In this document: piece by piece, positions 47,320 through 59,605 of the stretch
Numbering within the stretch: the first letter of the stretch is position 1
Layout of the letters: each line of letters begins with the position of its first letter
Assembly (NCBI GenBank): GCA_033239005.1
Contig: BSQZ01000094.1
Span: 774,622 to 838,621, forward strand
From: Lamellibrachia satsuma
Lineage: Eukaryota > Annelida > Polychaeta > Sabellida > Siboglinidae
DNA: 64,000 nucleotides
Direction of reading: 5' to 3'
The notes under the pieces: generated by a model
The model's input: the letters and a program-made list of their open reading frames with translations, nothing else
The model's database searches: none
Told to the model about the DNA's origin: nothing
Program-made: the position numbers and the translations under genes

Positions 47320-47800
47320 CAACAAAACAAGATGGCGAGCCCCTGGTGACCGTATCATCGCAAAAGGGTGCAATATATGCTAATTTATGCAAATATAGAC
47401 GTCATAGGTCACGTGACGGCTCTCGACCAATCAGAACCGTCGACATGTTTGACCCGTAGCACCCCTGACGACAATATTACCGCAAAACAATGTCTCGGGG
47501 GCGATAATAGGGGATTACACGTTACGCCCTCTGGTGACGGTTTCACTACAAAACCGGTGTGATTTATGCTAATTTATGCAAATTTATGCAAATGAGCTGT
47601 GACGTCATAGGTCATGTGACGGCTCTCGACCAATCAGATCCATCGACACAATTACCCCCGTGGCGCCCCCTGGTGGTGAAACTGCTCTCGACCAATCAGA
47701 AAGTGCCCCACATTTGAGCGATAATAGGGGATTTCACGTGGCGCCCCCTGGTGGCAATAAGCGCACGACCAATCAGAACGCTCCATTTCAAATTTCAACC
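47320..47800. repeat. Decayed tandem repeats rich in promoter-type motifs
   Basis: Two to three related blocks of about 180 bp share 'atgctaatttatgcaaat' (octamer-like), 'gacgtcataggtcacgtgac' (CRE and E-box like) and 'gctctcgaccaatcaga' (CCAAT box; the 'gaccaatcaga' core occurs four times), plus 'gcgccccctggtgg'. They lie in intron 1 of copy C between the element and exon 2. Whether they belong to the host intron or to a transposable element is not clear. Confidence 0.6.
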
Positions 47801-49164
47801 AAACATAATGAAGCAAATTGTCCCACATTTTTGGGGGTGTCAGATGCCCCCATATTCTACTGACGTGCTTATATGGATTTGCTCAAACAGATGCAATACA
47901 GCAGTAATCAATGTTTTTGGCCGTTAACTGTTTCAACAGACTCGACGGAAGGTCAGACGTTTGTGAACTACTTGGGTGAACACCTGGGCGTGAAGTATAC
48001 GATCGTGAGGAACGACAACGGGACGTTGTTTGAGGCTCAGATCGAACTAAAGAACGCCGGGGACGAGAAGATAGCGTCCACAGACTGGGAGATCTACTTC
48101 TGCCACATCCGTCTCATCGAGCCCGAGACGATCCGCAAGAACGGTAGCGACCTGGGCACCAGCGGCTTCCGGGCGTTCCACGTCAACGGATGTCTGAACA
48201 AGCTCGCGCCGTCTGTCGGATTCACGGAGCTCCTTCCGGGGAAGATAATCACTATTTCATTCCGAGCCCAATACTGGCAGGTGGCCAAGACTGATGTCAT
48301 GCCCAACTGGTACGTCGTCACTTCCGACGTCACCCCTGTCTTGTTAGACAGCACGGTGGGAGAGAGTCTGGATTTTGTTGCACCGTTGACGAAGCCGGAA
48401 CAGTTGAAACGAACCCCGAGTGATCGGTACAAACCACTGACGCCGGCAGATCGCTTCGTTTTGCACGACAACACAACGACACCCACCAAGCCCGTTATCG
48501 AAGTAGTACCGACACCGCTAGAGGTCGCTGTGAATACATCGCGGAGAATTACAATCGATTCAAACTGGGTCGTTGTAAATTCAGACGTCCTGCAAACAGA
48601 GAACAATCTTCTCGCTGGTACTGGTTCTTCTTCACTAAATATTAATGTTAATTGATTTAACTCGCAACAACACGGATATTATGGTGAAGAAACCTGCACA
48701 GTCAGGATTAATGTGTGTATGATAGTGTCACAAATAATTTAAATTATATTTCGTGTGTTTTTTGCAGCTCGATACCCCGTCGACTCCCGGTGTATTTGTG
48801 TTCACAATGAAATGGGGACACGCTTATGCAAACCTTTCTCTGTTTGTATAAATACACCAACTACTTGGTAGGTTGGTAACGGGCAATCCAATTTTATTCA
48901 TACCCAACAAGGATTGCCGCTGTGCACACAATAATAGTGACAAAGTCTGTCACAAATTGTGCACAGCCTGGTATATTACTGATTAAGCTGGTGTGTATGA
49001 CCAATTAGTAAACAATACCAGATCAGATTTAACATTAGTGATATTTTCTACTGTAGCTAGCAACTGCCGAAGACAGTCTTTACCAAAAACCCTTGCTGCT
49101 ATTAAACAAAGCGACAGCATACAAAGAGGGAAAAGATACCTGTGTGCAGACAAGCATACATAAT

Positions 49165-49290
49165 TATATGTATATAGTGCTAGCTAGAGTATTTACAATG
49201 ATACACACAAAAGTGGGGGGATAAACCCCCCGGCCCCACCTATGTGCAGGTGGTGGCCCAATCCCCACTAAAGGACTGCACAACATTTAG
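49165..49290. repeat. Direct repeat flanking the DIRS-like core (left)
   Basis: About 110 bp ('tgctagctagagtatttac', 'gcccca' and 'cctatgtgcaggtggtg', 'ccccactaaagga') repeated in the same orientation at 51240-51345. The tract is GC-rich with a stem-like 'ggggggataaacccccc'. Confidence 0.88.
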
Positions 49291-51239
49291 CCGGAGCCAC
49301 CGTAGATACTATTTAGTTGTGTTCAATACACAATTGTGAAATATTGGCACTTGCTGTGACCATTTTCTACCACACGCAACATGATGAAGGTATATTAGTC
49401 GATGGCTAATGTCACATTTTGTCTCGTACCCAGAAAGACTGGTGTGTGTTGCGTAAATATCTGAAGTCTGGCTGACATAGCGGGCCGGGTTCGTGTAGGG
49501 TTGTATCGCAACATGACTGACCCTCCACAGACAGAAGGGTAAGTCGCCTCACGACCATCCCTCTGCCAATAGAGGGCCAAATGACATCGCAACCATGCTT
49601 CCACCAACAGAGGGGAGAAGTCGCCTCACGACCATCCCTCTGTTGACGGTGTAGCTCACTCTCACGATGGCGGTCTGCTTCACTGTCATTGTTTTGTTAC
49701 TGCTCGTCGGTGTAGATACGTTGGTGTAGGTTTTACTGGGCGAGGGGTCGTCACGGCTAGGCACGCGCGTCAAGGGCCGATGTAGAGTGGAGTTGACAAT
49801 GAAGTGTGAACTCTCCGGTGCAGTGTTGGCTGAGCGAGATGTCATCGCAGCTGGGAACGTGCGTCATGGGCTGGTGTAGGCTCGTCGGTGTAGACATGAA
49901 ACACCAACACACTTTACGCAGATGGTTTGCTAGAGATTGATGCAACCCGGATATATTTCTGGTAGGAATTGGAATGCCAGCGCCCCATGGCTTTAATTTG
50001 TTCAGAGGAGAAACCTGACTTAGCTGCTCATGTAGCTGCTCCTATTCTGAAACAGTGTGGCGAGATTTTCTTGCTTGTTAATTCTGCATTAGCGATGATT
50101 GCTTTAAGATATTTTGCAAAAGCAGTTTTCTGAACTGGAAGTTTATTGGCATAGCGGAAAAGAGGGCCCTGATCCTGTCCCCTGAGCTTGATGTAGTCTA
50201 CCATCCTACGGTAAGGGCAAGCTGCTTTGCCTGTGGGGAGAACGTCCAGGGTGAAGGGGCGGCTATCACTGTGCTTGTATGACAGGAAAACCAAACGTAG
50301 TTTAGAGGGTTTAATGCGACACTGGGACATAGAAAGATTGTGTGGGCTAGCCGTTACCTCACCTATCCTTAGGAACCCGAAGAACATTAGACTAAACATA
50401 GCACGGAGCAAGATTACTGTGTAGGATGAGCATCGGGATGTAGGAGCTGACTTAATGATGATGGACAAATCTCGGGTGGACAAAGGCTGGCGTTGGTCTA
50501 CATGAGGACATGCATGGGCTACTCCCTTGACTGTTTTTGCAACTAAATAGTCATTTGTAGGGTCAGGGTAGCGACACTTCTTGTGACGTTCCGAGATGGC
50601 GGACAGGAAACTCCTAATGGTATTGGGAGCTTTTCCTTCTTTCTTAAGGTGTTGGACAAAGGCGATTACAGTGTTTGGGGAGACGGGCATGTAGCGCCTT
50701 TTCCTATCCAGTTTCTGCACAAATGTTACGAACCTTGTCCAGTTATTCTCTTAACGTCTGGCACTGCTTGGGGCAAAGGCAGCATTCATGAGCCTCAAGG
50801 CGTTGTGTGCCAGGGTAGCCAATGAATGGGGACTGGTGTTGGTTGGTCGTCTAGGCTGGGCTGAATGGTGCGTGCGCGTGCGATCTGCAACCGCGAGATA
50901 AGATCGGCAACAACATTGGTCTTACCAGGGATGTGCTTGACGCGGAAACATATATTATAAGACAATCATGCAACAATCAATTGTCGAAGCAAAGACATGA
51001 GTGGATCCTTGGCAGTTTGCCTGTTGATCACTGCCACAACTGCTGTGTTGTCTGAAAGAAACAAGACACGTTGATTAGTCCATACTGGCGCCCACCGCCT
51101 GACAGCCAGTACGATCGGTGGGAGTTCTTTGATGGAAATTTGCTTGGAATCCAATGAAGAGGGAAACTGACCCTGCAACCATGAAACCCCCACGACAGCC
51201 CCATATGCGAAACCACTTGCATCTGTTGTGCATACATAA

Positions 51240-51345
51240 GTGCTAGCTAGAGTATTTACAATGATATGCACAAAAGTGGGGGAATAAACCCCCGGCCCCA
51301 CCTGTATGCAGGTGGTGACCCAACCCCCACTAAAGGATATGTTGC
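51240..51345. repeat. Direct repeat flanking the DIRS-like core (right)
   Basis: The second copy of 49165-49290. On the minus strand it runs straight into the RNase H coding region, so the element was cut at this point. Confidence 0.88.
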
Positions 51346-51522
51346 TATAAAACATTAGTTAACATATCGGCTTATGCAGGTCTTCGTGTCAATTGACCCG
51401 GACCCTTAACCAATTGGCCCATCGAATCCATTGGCCTACCGCCTATTTTAAACCATCAGAAAAACCCACGTTAAGCCAGATTTTAATAATGGACCTTCGT
51501 TGTATTACCTTCTTCATTGGCA

Positions 51523-51660
51523 GACCGGCTAACACTACAGACAGGCTAACACTACAGACAGGCTAACACTACAGACAGGCTAACACTACAGACAGGCTAA
51601 CACTACAGACAGGCTAACACTACAGACAGGCTAACACTACAGACAGGCTAACACTACAGC
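51523..51660. repeat. 17-bp minisatellite, about 8 copies
   Basis: Perfect repeats of 'aggctaacactacagac' in intron 2 of copy C. Confidence 0.96.
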
Positions 51661-52654
51661 AGCAACAGCGAGCCTGGAACAGCCCTTACATCACCGTTTT
51701 TTTTTACTTTTCATGAACAAACCAATATCTACGGTAAATTATATTATATGTGTTCCATACGAGACCGTTTTTGACACATTTTATTTCTTTGGTCTTTTGG
51801 TTTCAAGTCATTTAACATATCCTCGCGCGTGCGTTCACCTGGAACGAGAACGGCACATCAAAATGGCGACCCGTAAAGCAACACGTTAACAACGGTAGTT
51901 GTATGAAGGAGGGTTTTCCCGCTTGTCATTTAGAACGTTCCCGCTTTTCCATCAGGAGCCATATGTAAACGTTGTCTTACCACACTGATCCAACTGATTT
52001 AATCTTAAACCGAGCATGGTGTTCCGTTCTTGCTTGGCAGACAGTCTGGGACTACAGCAGACATAACAAACCCCCAGTAACCATTACATCACCATGGAGA
52101 CGGGTGACGTCATTATGTCGGGCACGACCACCACGACAAACGAGAGCTACTTTATCGAAGTGGACGGTGACAAACCAGCCGTGCGTATCGTGGGCCGAGA
52201 CAAAGCAGGCGTCTTCTACGGCGTCCAGACGCTAATCAGTCTGGCATTAGACAAACGGGGCATTCCGACTGGACATATATCTGACCAACCACGCTATCCC
52301 TACCGTGGGTTGATGCTCGACGTGGCGCGGAACTTTCGCTCGAAGGAAGACGTCCTTCGACTGATCGATGTCATGGCAACGTATAAACTAAAAAAGCTGC
52401 ACTTCCACCTGGCGGACGACGAGGGCTGGAGACTAGAGATTCCCGGACTACCGGAACTAACACAGGTCGGACATCACTCATAATAGCTTAATTGTTACAC
52501 GTGTGACAACTGGACAGTTTCCGAAATATCCTTAACTATCAAAAGCGGTACCCTTTTCATAAATATTGAACAACCATTTTCGATGTGAATAGTACGTTGG
52601 TCACTATTCATCACGTGACTTGTGATCACAGCAGCCTTTCCATATACTAACGCA

Positions 52655-52697
52655 GCCACGCACGCACACACGCACGCACGCACGCACGCACGCACTC
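52655..52697. repeat. (ACGC)n microsatellite in intron 3 of copy C
   Basis: The inverted-orientation counterpart of the tracts at 9047-9080 and 16605-16675, as expected for an inverted gene copy. Confidence 0.95.
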
Positions 52698-54829
52698 ATT
52701 GCATTTACTAATATATGGACACCGTAGTCTATGCGAAATCTGGTCATGCTATTTTGAGGCAGAACGGAACGCAACGTAGATTTAGGCTACTTAAAAGCAG
52801 TAAGCTCGTGTCCAGCGTTGCACCCGGCCCTCGGGACCCTTCAGATCAATAATAAGCACATAAAGTGTAATGTTGATATGGCTTACATAATATATCGGCA
52901 TCATGGTTCGTCAGCACTTGATAACGGCAACTGTATGTCTGTCAGATCGTAAGCAAGCGCTGCCACGACTTGCAGGAGAAGACCTGTACACTGTCACAAC
53001 TTGGCAGCGGACCAACTTCTTCCGGCCTCGGCAGCGGGTTCTACTCGCAGGCCAATTACAAGGAGATCCTTGGTCGAGCCACAGCCCGCCACGTTGACGT
53101 GATCCCGGAGTTCGACAGTCCAGGCCACGCTCGGGCAGCCATCATATCTATGGCAGCGAGAGACAGCGACGACTTTCTCCTGAGACACCCCAACGACACC
53201 TCGCAATACTTCTCTGTGCAGATGTCGAATGATTACGCTATCGACACTTGTCTCAACTCGACTTTCCGGTAACTAGGACAATATCTTAGTTAACGTCACA
53301 TAACAAAGACACGGGTTTCACCTCGGCACTACCGCTGTCTGAACACAATTTTCATATGGCTATAAAGTTTGTCTCGATTATATAGTCTTGCATTCACAGG
53401 TATCTTCATATTGTTACTAATCAACGTCATCCATATAATTTGCATTCCGTAAAACAAGCCAAATGCGGCGCAAATAATACTGATTAATTAAGAGGAAACA
53501 ATCGATTATTTTTATCTTTCCAAATCGTCTTTTTAATAGAAATTAGTGCTAATATCATAATATCACACTTGCTGTGAAGGTATTTGTGAAAGACGCAAAC
53601 GTTGTTTAATTTTGCTACATATATCAAGAGTTGCTAATTTGAGGTATCCCTGATATTGATATAAATACTACAGTTGTGTTAGTCAACATACGGCCCCTGC
53701 CACTGACTCATAATGCATCAGCTTAGAAGAACCCAATTGTGGCTAAAATGTTCGTGGAAAATAATGAAGATTTTATTTTAATCGCAAATATTTAGGAAGT
53801 AAATCTCAATAGTTGCAATTAGAAAAAAAAACGTTACTTCAACACTATGAATGTTTTGTTTCTAACGATGTCGTAGTTTGCTATAATGCAACTACCATTA
53901 ATGTTGTGTGTGCTTTGAATCAACATACCGTTAACATACCGTTAAATCGTCTGTTGCTATTTTAATATGCTTGAAAACATGTTCCATTTTGTCATATATT
54001 ATTCCCTAATAATGAGGTGTACGGCTACGCGTGGCAGAACATCTGGGAGTGGGGCGGAGGAAGTCGAGCCTACGAACTCGCCAACCGCGGATACAAAGTA
54101 AAATATTGTCTCATCGGAGACTGCAAAATGATTGTTGCATTAAAAACATTCCGTCTTGGCATCTACACATAAACCAATAACCTATGTTTCGTAAACTTCC
54201 TATTCTTAAGTTCCTGCAACGGTCAAGATGGAGTGGTCGCTGACCCCTCGCTTGGCAACTGGGCAATGATGACTTTTTCAGTGTGACTCTTTTTTGTCAG
54301 GTTGTTGTTGGTCACGCAACGCATCTCTACTTCGACCACCCATACAAGCCGGACCCCGAGGAGCGAGGCTTCTACTGGGCGACCAGATACACGGACACGC
54401 GCAAGGTGTTCAACTTCCTGCCCGACTCGCTCTACGACAACATTGAGACGGACCGAATGGGCAACCCACTCACTCGACCTGGCTTATGCGCAAAACAGTC
54501 GTGCACCCCGCTGAACGACGACAGCAAAGGCAACATCGTTGGTGAGTTGTACTATGAAGAATTTCTTACACTTGTAGGATTATATAAAATTACTGAGTGA
54601 AGAAACTAAATCTAGTGAAACATCATGTCTGACGATTTTGCCGATAATGTAATAAATAGTGTTTGGTTAAAAAAAGATCAGCTCTTTATATATTGGCAAA
54701 TTAACTATTACAATCATTTGCACATAATATAAATTAAATGTACTATGTATCAACGACAAACACTGACAAACATATAGCCTTCTAAGCGTAAACACTGCCA
54801 AGTGGCGTCAGAAGTTGTTGGATATTGGA

Positions 54830-55345
54830 GGTACGGAGGTTGGTTATTGCGAGTATATTGGGAGCTAGCATACACTTAACATACACCCACCACTAACTCT
54901 AAGGTTCCCCGGTTATGCCGTCAATATTGGGAGCTAACATACACTTAACATACACCCACCACTAACTCTAAGGTTCCCCGGTTATGACGTCAATATTGGG
55001 AGCTAACATACACTTAACATACACCCACCACTAACTCTAAGGTTCCCCGGTTATGACGTCAATATTGGGAGCTAACATACACTTAACATACACCCACCAC
55101 TAACTCTAAGGTTCCCCGGTTATGACGTCAATATTGGGAGCTAACATACACTTAACATACACCCACCACTAACTCTAAGGTTCCCCGGTTATGACGTCAA
55201 TATTGGGAGCTAACATACACTTAACATACACCCACCACTAACTCTAAGGTTCCCCGGTTATGACGTCTATATTGGGAGCTAACATACACTTAACATACAC
55301 CCACCACTAACTCTAAGGTTCCCCGGTTATGACGTCAATATAACA
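54830..55345. repeat. 69-bp minisatellite in intron 6 of copy C
   Basis: About seven near-identical units containing 'attgggagctaacatacact', 'cacccaccactaactctaag' and 'gttccccggttatgacgtca'. The first unit corresponds to single-copy intron sequence in copies A and B ('gtgggtatatgttaagtg' near 6850 and 14305, inverted), so the array expanded in C only. Confidence 0.93.
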
Positions 55346-56389
55346 GGAACTTGCACGTACTATCTAGCATTTTTTAGGTGGTGTGACTTGCCTTTTGTAC
55401 ACATTACACGTCTAGTGATCAGGGTGTAGTAACTGACTCATAGCGATGATAGCACGTCACTTTAAGTGATTGACACTTGTCACTTGCAAAGCTGAAATAC
55501 TTCTAATACATGGTTCAAATAAACTATATGTATGTTTTTTGCCCATGATGCATTATTTAGCTGTCAAGACCGAGGGACGTTCACTAGCATACATACTTTA
55601 CAAATTCGAAAATAGTGCCAAAAAACTATGAGAATGTTTTCCTCCAGGAATCCAAGGCCACATGTGGACGGAAACAGTGCGAACGAGGAACAGTCGCATC
55701 AGATGTTGTTTCCTCGAGTCCTCGCCCTGGCTGAGAGGGCGTGGCATCGGGCCGCGTGGGAGAATGCAACGTCAGAGGAAGATAGAGACTAGATGCGGGA
55801 GGCGGACTGGCAGAGGTTCGCGAACGCATTTGGATCTAAGGAGTTGGCGCGTCTCGATGCAGTTGGGATCACCTATCGCGTCCCTCCTCCTGGCGCCAGG
55901 TAATCTTAGTCCTGAAAAATCATTTATTGAGGAGATACGGCCGCGAACCCGCGAAGGTGGTGTCACTGATATGATTGATTCAGTTCAGTTGATTTGGTTG
56001 TGTTTGTTCAATTGTTACCAGCCGAAATTCCTCGACAGTGGCACTGACTCGTGAAACCAGTGGCGGAAACTAACACATTGTCAAATATTAATTCTGCTTT
56101 ATTTAATTTTGCGAATTGTTTCAATATTAGTCAAGTGTGTATTTATTTCGTATACATTGTATATATTTATAACACATTACTAATACCTGCTGAGTTGAAT
56201 TGAAAACTGATTTTATTTTGCATGAACAATATTAGAAAAAAATACAGATAAAACAAATCATGTTGGGACGCCAACAAAAACAACAAAACAATGTATGGCA
56301 ATTGAACGCCCAATACAATGGGAAGTGCAGAGGGACATACAGTGGCGCCACCTCACGGATCATTGTTATGCCAGGGTGACGATAGTCGA

Positions 56390-56605
56390 CGTCCCGCTTG
56401 CAGCTTCCCGTGTGCCTTGTCTTCTATGTGGTTTTACATCCTTGCCTCAGAATGACTACAGTCGACTTCCCGCTTGCAGCTTCCCGTGTGCCTTGGCTTC
56501 TACGTGGTTTTACGTCCTTGTCTCAGAATGACGACAGTCGACGTCCCACTTGCAGCTTTCCGTGTGCTTTGCCTTCTCCGTAGTCTTACTTCCTTGTCTC
56601 AGGGT
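56390..56605. repeat. 76-bp triplication ending at the exon 8 acceptor of copy C
   Basis: 'ttgcagcttcccgtgtgcc' recurs at about 56397, 56474 and 56549, each followed by a 'cttgcctcag' or 'cttgtctcag' acceptor-like end. The third copy holds the acceptor used for exon 8 (56601-56602). Three competing acceptors would have been present. Confidence 0.85.
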
Positions 56606-57627
56606 GACGGCTGACGGCGAACTCGAGGTGAACGTTGGTCTGCCGGGTTCGACTGTCGAGTGCAGTGTGGACGGCGGAGAGACGTGGGTCGCTTGCCCGT
56701 CCAAGATCTTGCTACGTACCAAGTATGTGTACAAAGCCTTGACCGTGCATTGATAAGCTCCTTGTTTGAACATCTGTAATAGTATCCTTAGTCATTGTCA
56801 GCCAAAAGAAATTAGTCTGGCGATGGACAAGCGAAGAGAGGAGGGACACAGTTCAAATCATTACCGTCGTGACGTGTTATTTCAAAAATGTAATTGGCGT
56901 GTTATATGTGAATTTATTAGCGCATTTTTTACATGGAGAAGATTACCAAAGGTAGTGCCTTCAGTACGGCTGCGTTGGAGCTATGAAGTAATGAAGATTA
57001 CCATTGACCATTGACCGTCGCCGACCGCTTGCTTATGAAATCAAAGATATTTACACCAAATGCACCATTCTTTTAGTTAATCAACTAGCTAGATCGAAAT
57101 TCAGTGGTGCTAGTTGTTGGTGTGTTTTTTTAACATAAACCAATAATGATTTGCTGACAGCAACGTTATTTCGTTAAGCAATTGTTATATATGATACGTT
57201 GTTTAGGTCTGCAGACGGTCACCGAGTCAGTCGCGTGGTGCCGCTAACCCATACGGCATCAATAGAAGGGACGAAACCACCAGAACGACCGACCCCAACA
57301 GAAGGGACGAAAACAACAGATGGGACAGAAACAAGAAAACGACCGTCTGATGGCGCCTCGTCGCTGACCGTCACCGTCGCCTGCCTCTGGCTGGGTCTTC
57401 TCGCTGCATCATTGGCAAAGCAATAAACATCACTCTTTTATTTCAGCACCTATTAGTTAACAATGCTCTCCATTCTTAATGATTGTATTTTAACAAGAAT
57501 TAATCAGATTTAGCCATATCTAAATTTATATCCTTAACATGTGTGCTCTATCAGTACTCATATCGTAGTTGCTTCCGTACAATTTTATATGAAAATGCTA
57601 TTGCGCTTTTGCGTAGCCACGTTGTGT

Positions 57628-57865
57628 AATGTGGGCGCGGTGGTTGAGAGGTTGGAGCGTCGGATTGTAGTTCGAGGGGACCGGGATTCGAGTCCACCTG
57701 CTGTGTAGAAACTTTGGCAAATTCGTTCAACCCACATTGCCTGTGGTTCCCTTCTACCTAGTGTTTATGACTCTATGTTGTTCTCACACGGGGGTAAACG
57801 TGTAACGTGTCGTGGAATCACATATTGGTCGTCTCTGTCTCTAACATGTTTGTATGTATGGTTCG
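57628..57865 (+). mobile_element. tRNA-derived SINE-like element
   Basis: 'gcgcggtggttgagaggttgg' fits an A box (TGGTTGAGAGG) and 'gggattcgagtcc' fits a B box about 40 bp later, the internal RNA polymerase III promoter layout. A non-tRNA body follows ('cccttctacctag', 'cgtctctgtctctaac'). It does not fold as a complete tRNA by eye, so a SINE is more likely than a functional tRNA gene. Confidence 0.55.
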
Positions 57866-57869
57866 AATG

Positions 57870-58990
57870 CATCAACAAGACTATAACCACGTAATCCGTG
57901 ACTAACACAGGTTAATGAGCTGTAGTGGAAGGGTATAAGGGTATTGTATATATGCGAGCGCAGATTAATTGCAATTATATATCATTTATGATGCTTCGTA
58001 TGTTGTTTATACACATTTCCTCCTGTCAGTTCACTTAAAGTGTTTTTTATTTGAATGATTTGTTTATGTTGTTTAAATAACGCACACATATCCCGCACTA
58101 AGTTTAATTCGCTGTATAACAATACTGTCAAGTTCTAAGTTCCGGTGTGTGCGGGTTCGATTATCGCAACAAATGGAACCAGCGCGCACGTTTTCATGGC
58201 ATCATGACATCATTAGTGGTTTTCCCGTTGTATAGCAAATGGCATAGTTGCTTCTTAAATCATTAAGCAGCTAAGCCAACCGAAGGCCGCGCAAAAGAGG
58301 ATTGTAGTGTTCGCTTTGAAATAAACTAACTGGTATATTTCTTATATTCACGTGTTATTTTCTGTGTATGCCTACATGTTCTTGTGTGCATGCGTGCGTG
58401 TGTGCATGCGTGTGTGCGTCAGTGGAGGCCCTGTGTATAAGAGATATGACATGATGCGTTTACGAAAGTGTATGTCTACTGCATTTGTGAATTGAAAACT
58501 CGAAGTGACGTATGTAATTTGCCATCATAACATCATATCTCAGATCGTCGACCCACGTCATCACTGCCCTGTGTGTAAGCATATATAATTCTAGCACAAA
58601 ATATGCGGAAATTGAAGCACATTTTATACACGTATGCTACTTGGACCGCTGGCGTTGTGGCTACCATTCACGGGTATAGTAATGTGCAAACCGTTGTCAC
58701 ATATATTCACATATTGGGCAGTATTGGCCAACAGTCACAGCCAAGTAATAATCTGGAGAACAGCTATGCATTGTTTATTACGCGCGGAATACTTAAATAG
58801 CTGAATCTTTTATAGCACAACAACAACAAAATATTTGATGTATAAACTTTGTGTGATGTTTTTGTCAGTTTCTTTTCAGCGTGGTTCTTTTAAATATCAT
58901 TATACGTTAAGAGTTAAAACTATTGGCTTGGAATAATAGCAACCAATGATATCCTTCTTCTGACACTGCCGAATTGATTGGAGGGCATAC
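57870..58990. other. Non-coding stretch
   Basis: Contains a TG/TGCG tract near 58385-58420. The frame at 58603-58800 has no recognised motif. Confidence 0.5.
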
Positions 58991-58991
58991 A

Positions 58992-59605
58992 TGGCACCTA
59001 AAGAAGAAATAAGAAGAAGAACTTGGACAAGACCAGAATTGATTGGAGGGCATGCATGGCACCTAAAGAAGAAATAAGAACAAAAACTTGGACAAGACTA
59101 GTATTGATTGGAGGGCATGCTTGGCACCTAACGAAGAAATAAGAAGAAAACTTGGACAAGACCAGTATTGATTGGAGGGCATGCATGGCACCTAAAGAAG
59201 AAATAAGAAGAAAAACTTGGACAAGACCAGTATTGCTTGTAGGGCATGCATGGCACCTAAAGAAGAAATAAGAAGAAAAACTTGGACAAGACCAGTATTG
59301 ATTGGAGGGCATGCATGGCACCCAAAGAAGAAATAAGAACAAAAACTTGGACAAGACCAGTATTGATTGGAGGGCATGCATGGCACCCAAAGAAGAAATA
59401 AGAACAACAACTTGGACAAGACCAGTATTGATTGGAGGGCATGCATGGCACCTAAAGAAGAAATAAGAACAAAACTTGGACAAGACCAGTATTGATTGGA
59501 GGGCATGCATGGCACCCAAAGAAGAAATAAGAACAAAAACTTGGACAAGACCAGTATTGATTGGAGGGCATGCATGGCACCTAAAGAAGAAATAAGAACT
59601 GCATT
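58992..59605. repeat. 65-bp minisatellite, about 10 copies
   Basis: Units contain 'attgattggagggcatgca', 'tggcacctaaagaagaaata' and 'acttggacaagaccagt', with length varying by one base in the A-runs. Minus-strand frames through it are repeat artefacts. Confidence 0.96.

Larger units (their letters stand above)
49150..51350 (-). mobile_element. DIRS/Ngaro-like tyrosine-recombinase retrotransposon, truncated
   Basis: On the minus strand 51240-50966 encodes an RNase H domain ('TDASGFAYG', 'SIKELPPIVLAVRRW', 'FLSDNTAVVAVINRQ', with the acidic catalytic residues), then beyond a TGA at 50966-50968 'VKHIPGKTNVVADLISR'. Positions 50720-50028 encode a tyrosine recombinase ('NTIRSFLSAIS', 'FSLMFFGFLRIGEVT' with catalytic Arg, 'SPHCFRIGAAT' with His-x2-Arg). 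Past a TGA at 50028-50030 comes 'MGRWHSNSYQKYIR', with the Tyr nucleophile region, near 49950. The RNase H-then-recombinase order is that of DIRS-type elements. Reverse transcriptase and gag are absent. It lies in intron 2 of copy C. Dead copy. Confidence 0.82.
37306..57426 (+). pseudogene. Chitobiase-type beta-N-acetylhexosaminidase, copy C (inactivated)
   Basis: A third copy, inverted relative to A and B. Exons: E1 37306-37366 (signal peptide starting 'MAWGVVTYILVTWFS'), E2 47940-48617, E3 52041-52465, E4 52946-53268, E5 remnant 53999-54097, E6 54301-54541, E7 55648-55899, E8 56603-56722, E9 57207-57426. Splice sites are largely kept, but the coding path is broken. There is a TAA at 52064-52066 in E3. 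E5 has lost about 260 nt, including the catalytic Asp-Glu motif. In E7 one base is deleted near 55685 (252 nt instead of 253) and a TAG lies at 55790-55792. E2 is 3 nt and E8 24 nt shorter, both in frame. E9 is open and encodes a Thr/Pro/Lys-rich linker and a hydrophobic GPI-like tail ('SLTVTVACLWLGLLAASLA'). Intron 1 holds the 9.5-kb polymerase element and intron 2 a DIRS-like element. Confidence 0.88.

Noticed and set aside
57628..57720. Functional tRNA gene
   Set aside because: A and B boxes are present, but no complete cloverleaf with paired acceptor ends is visible; a SINE fits better.
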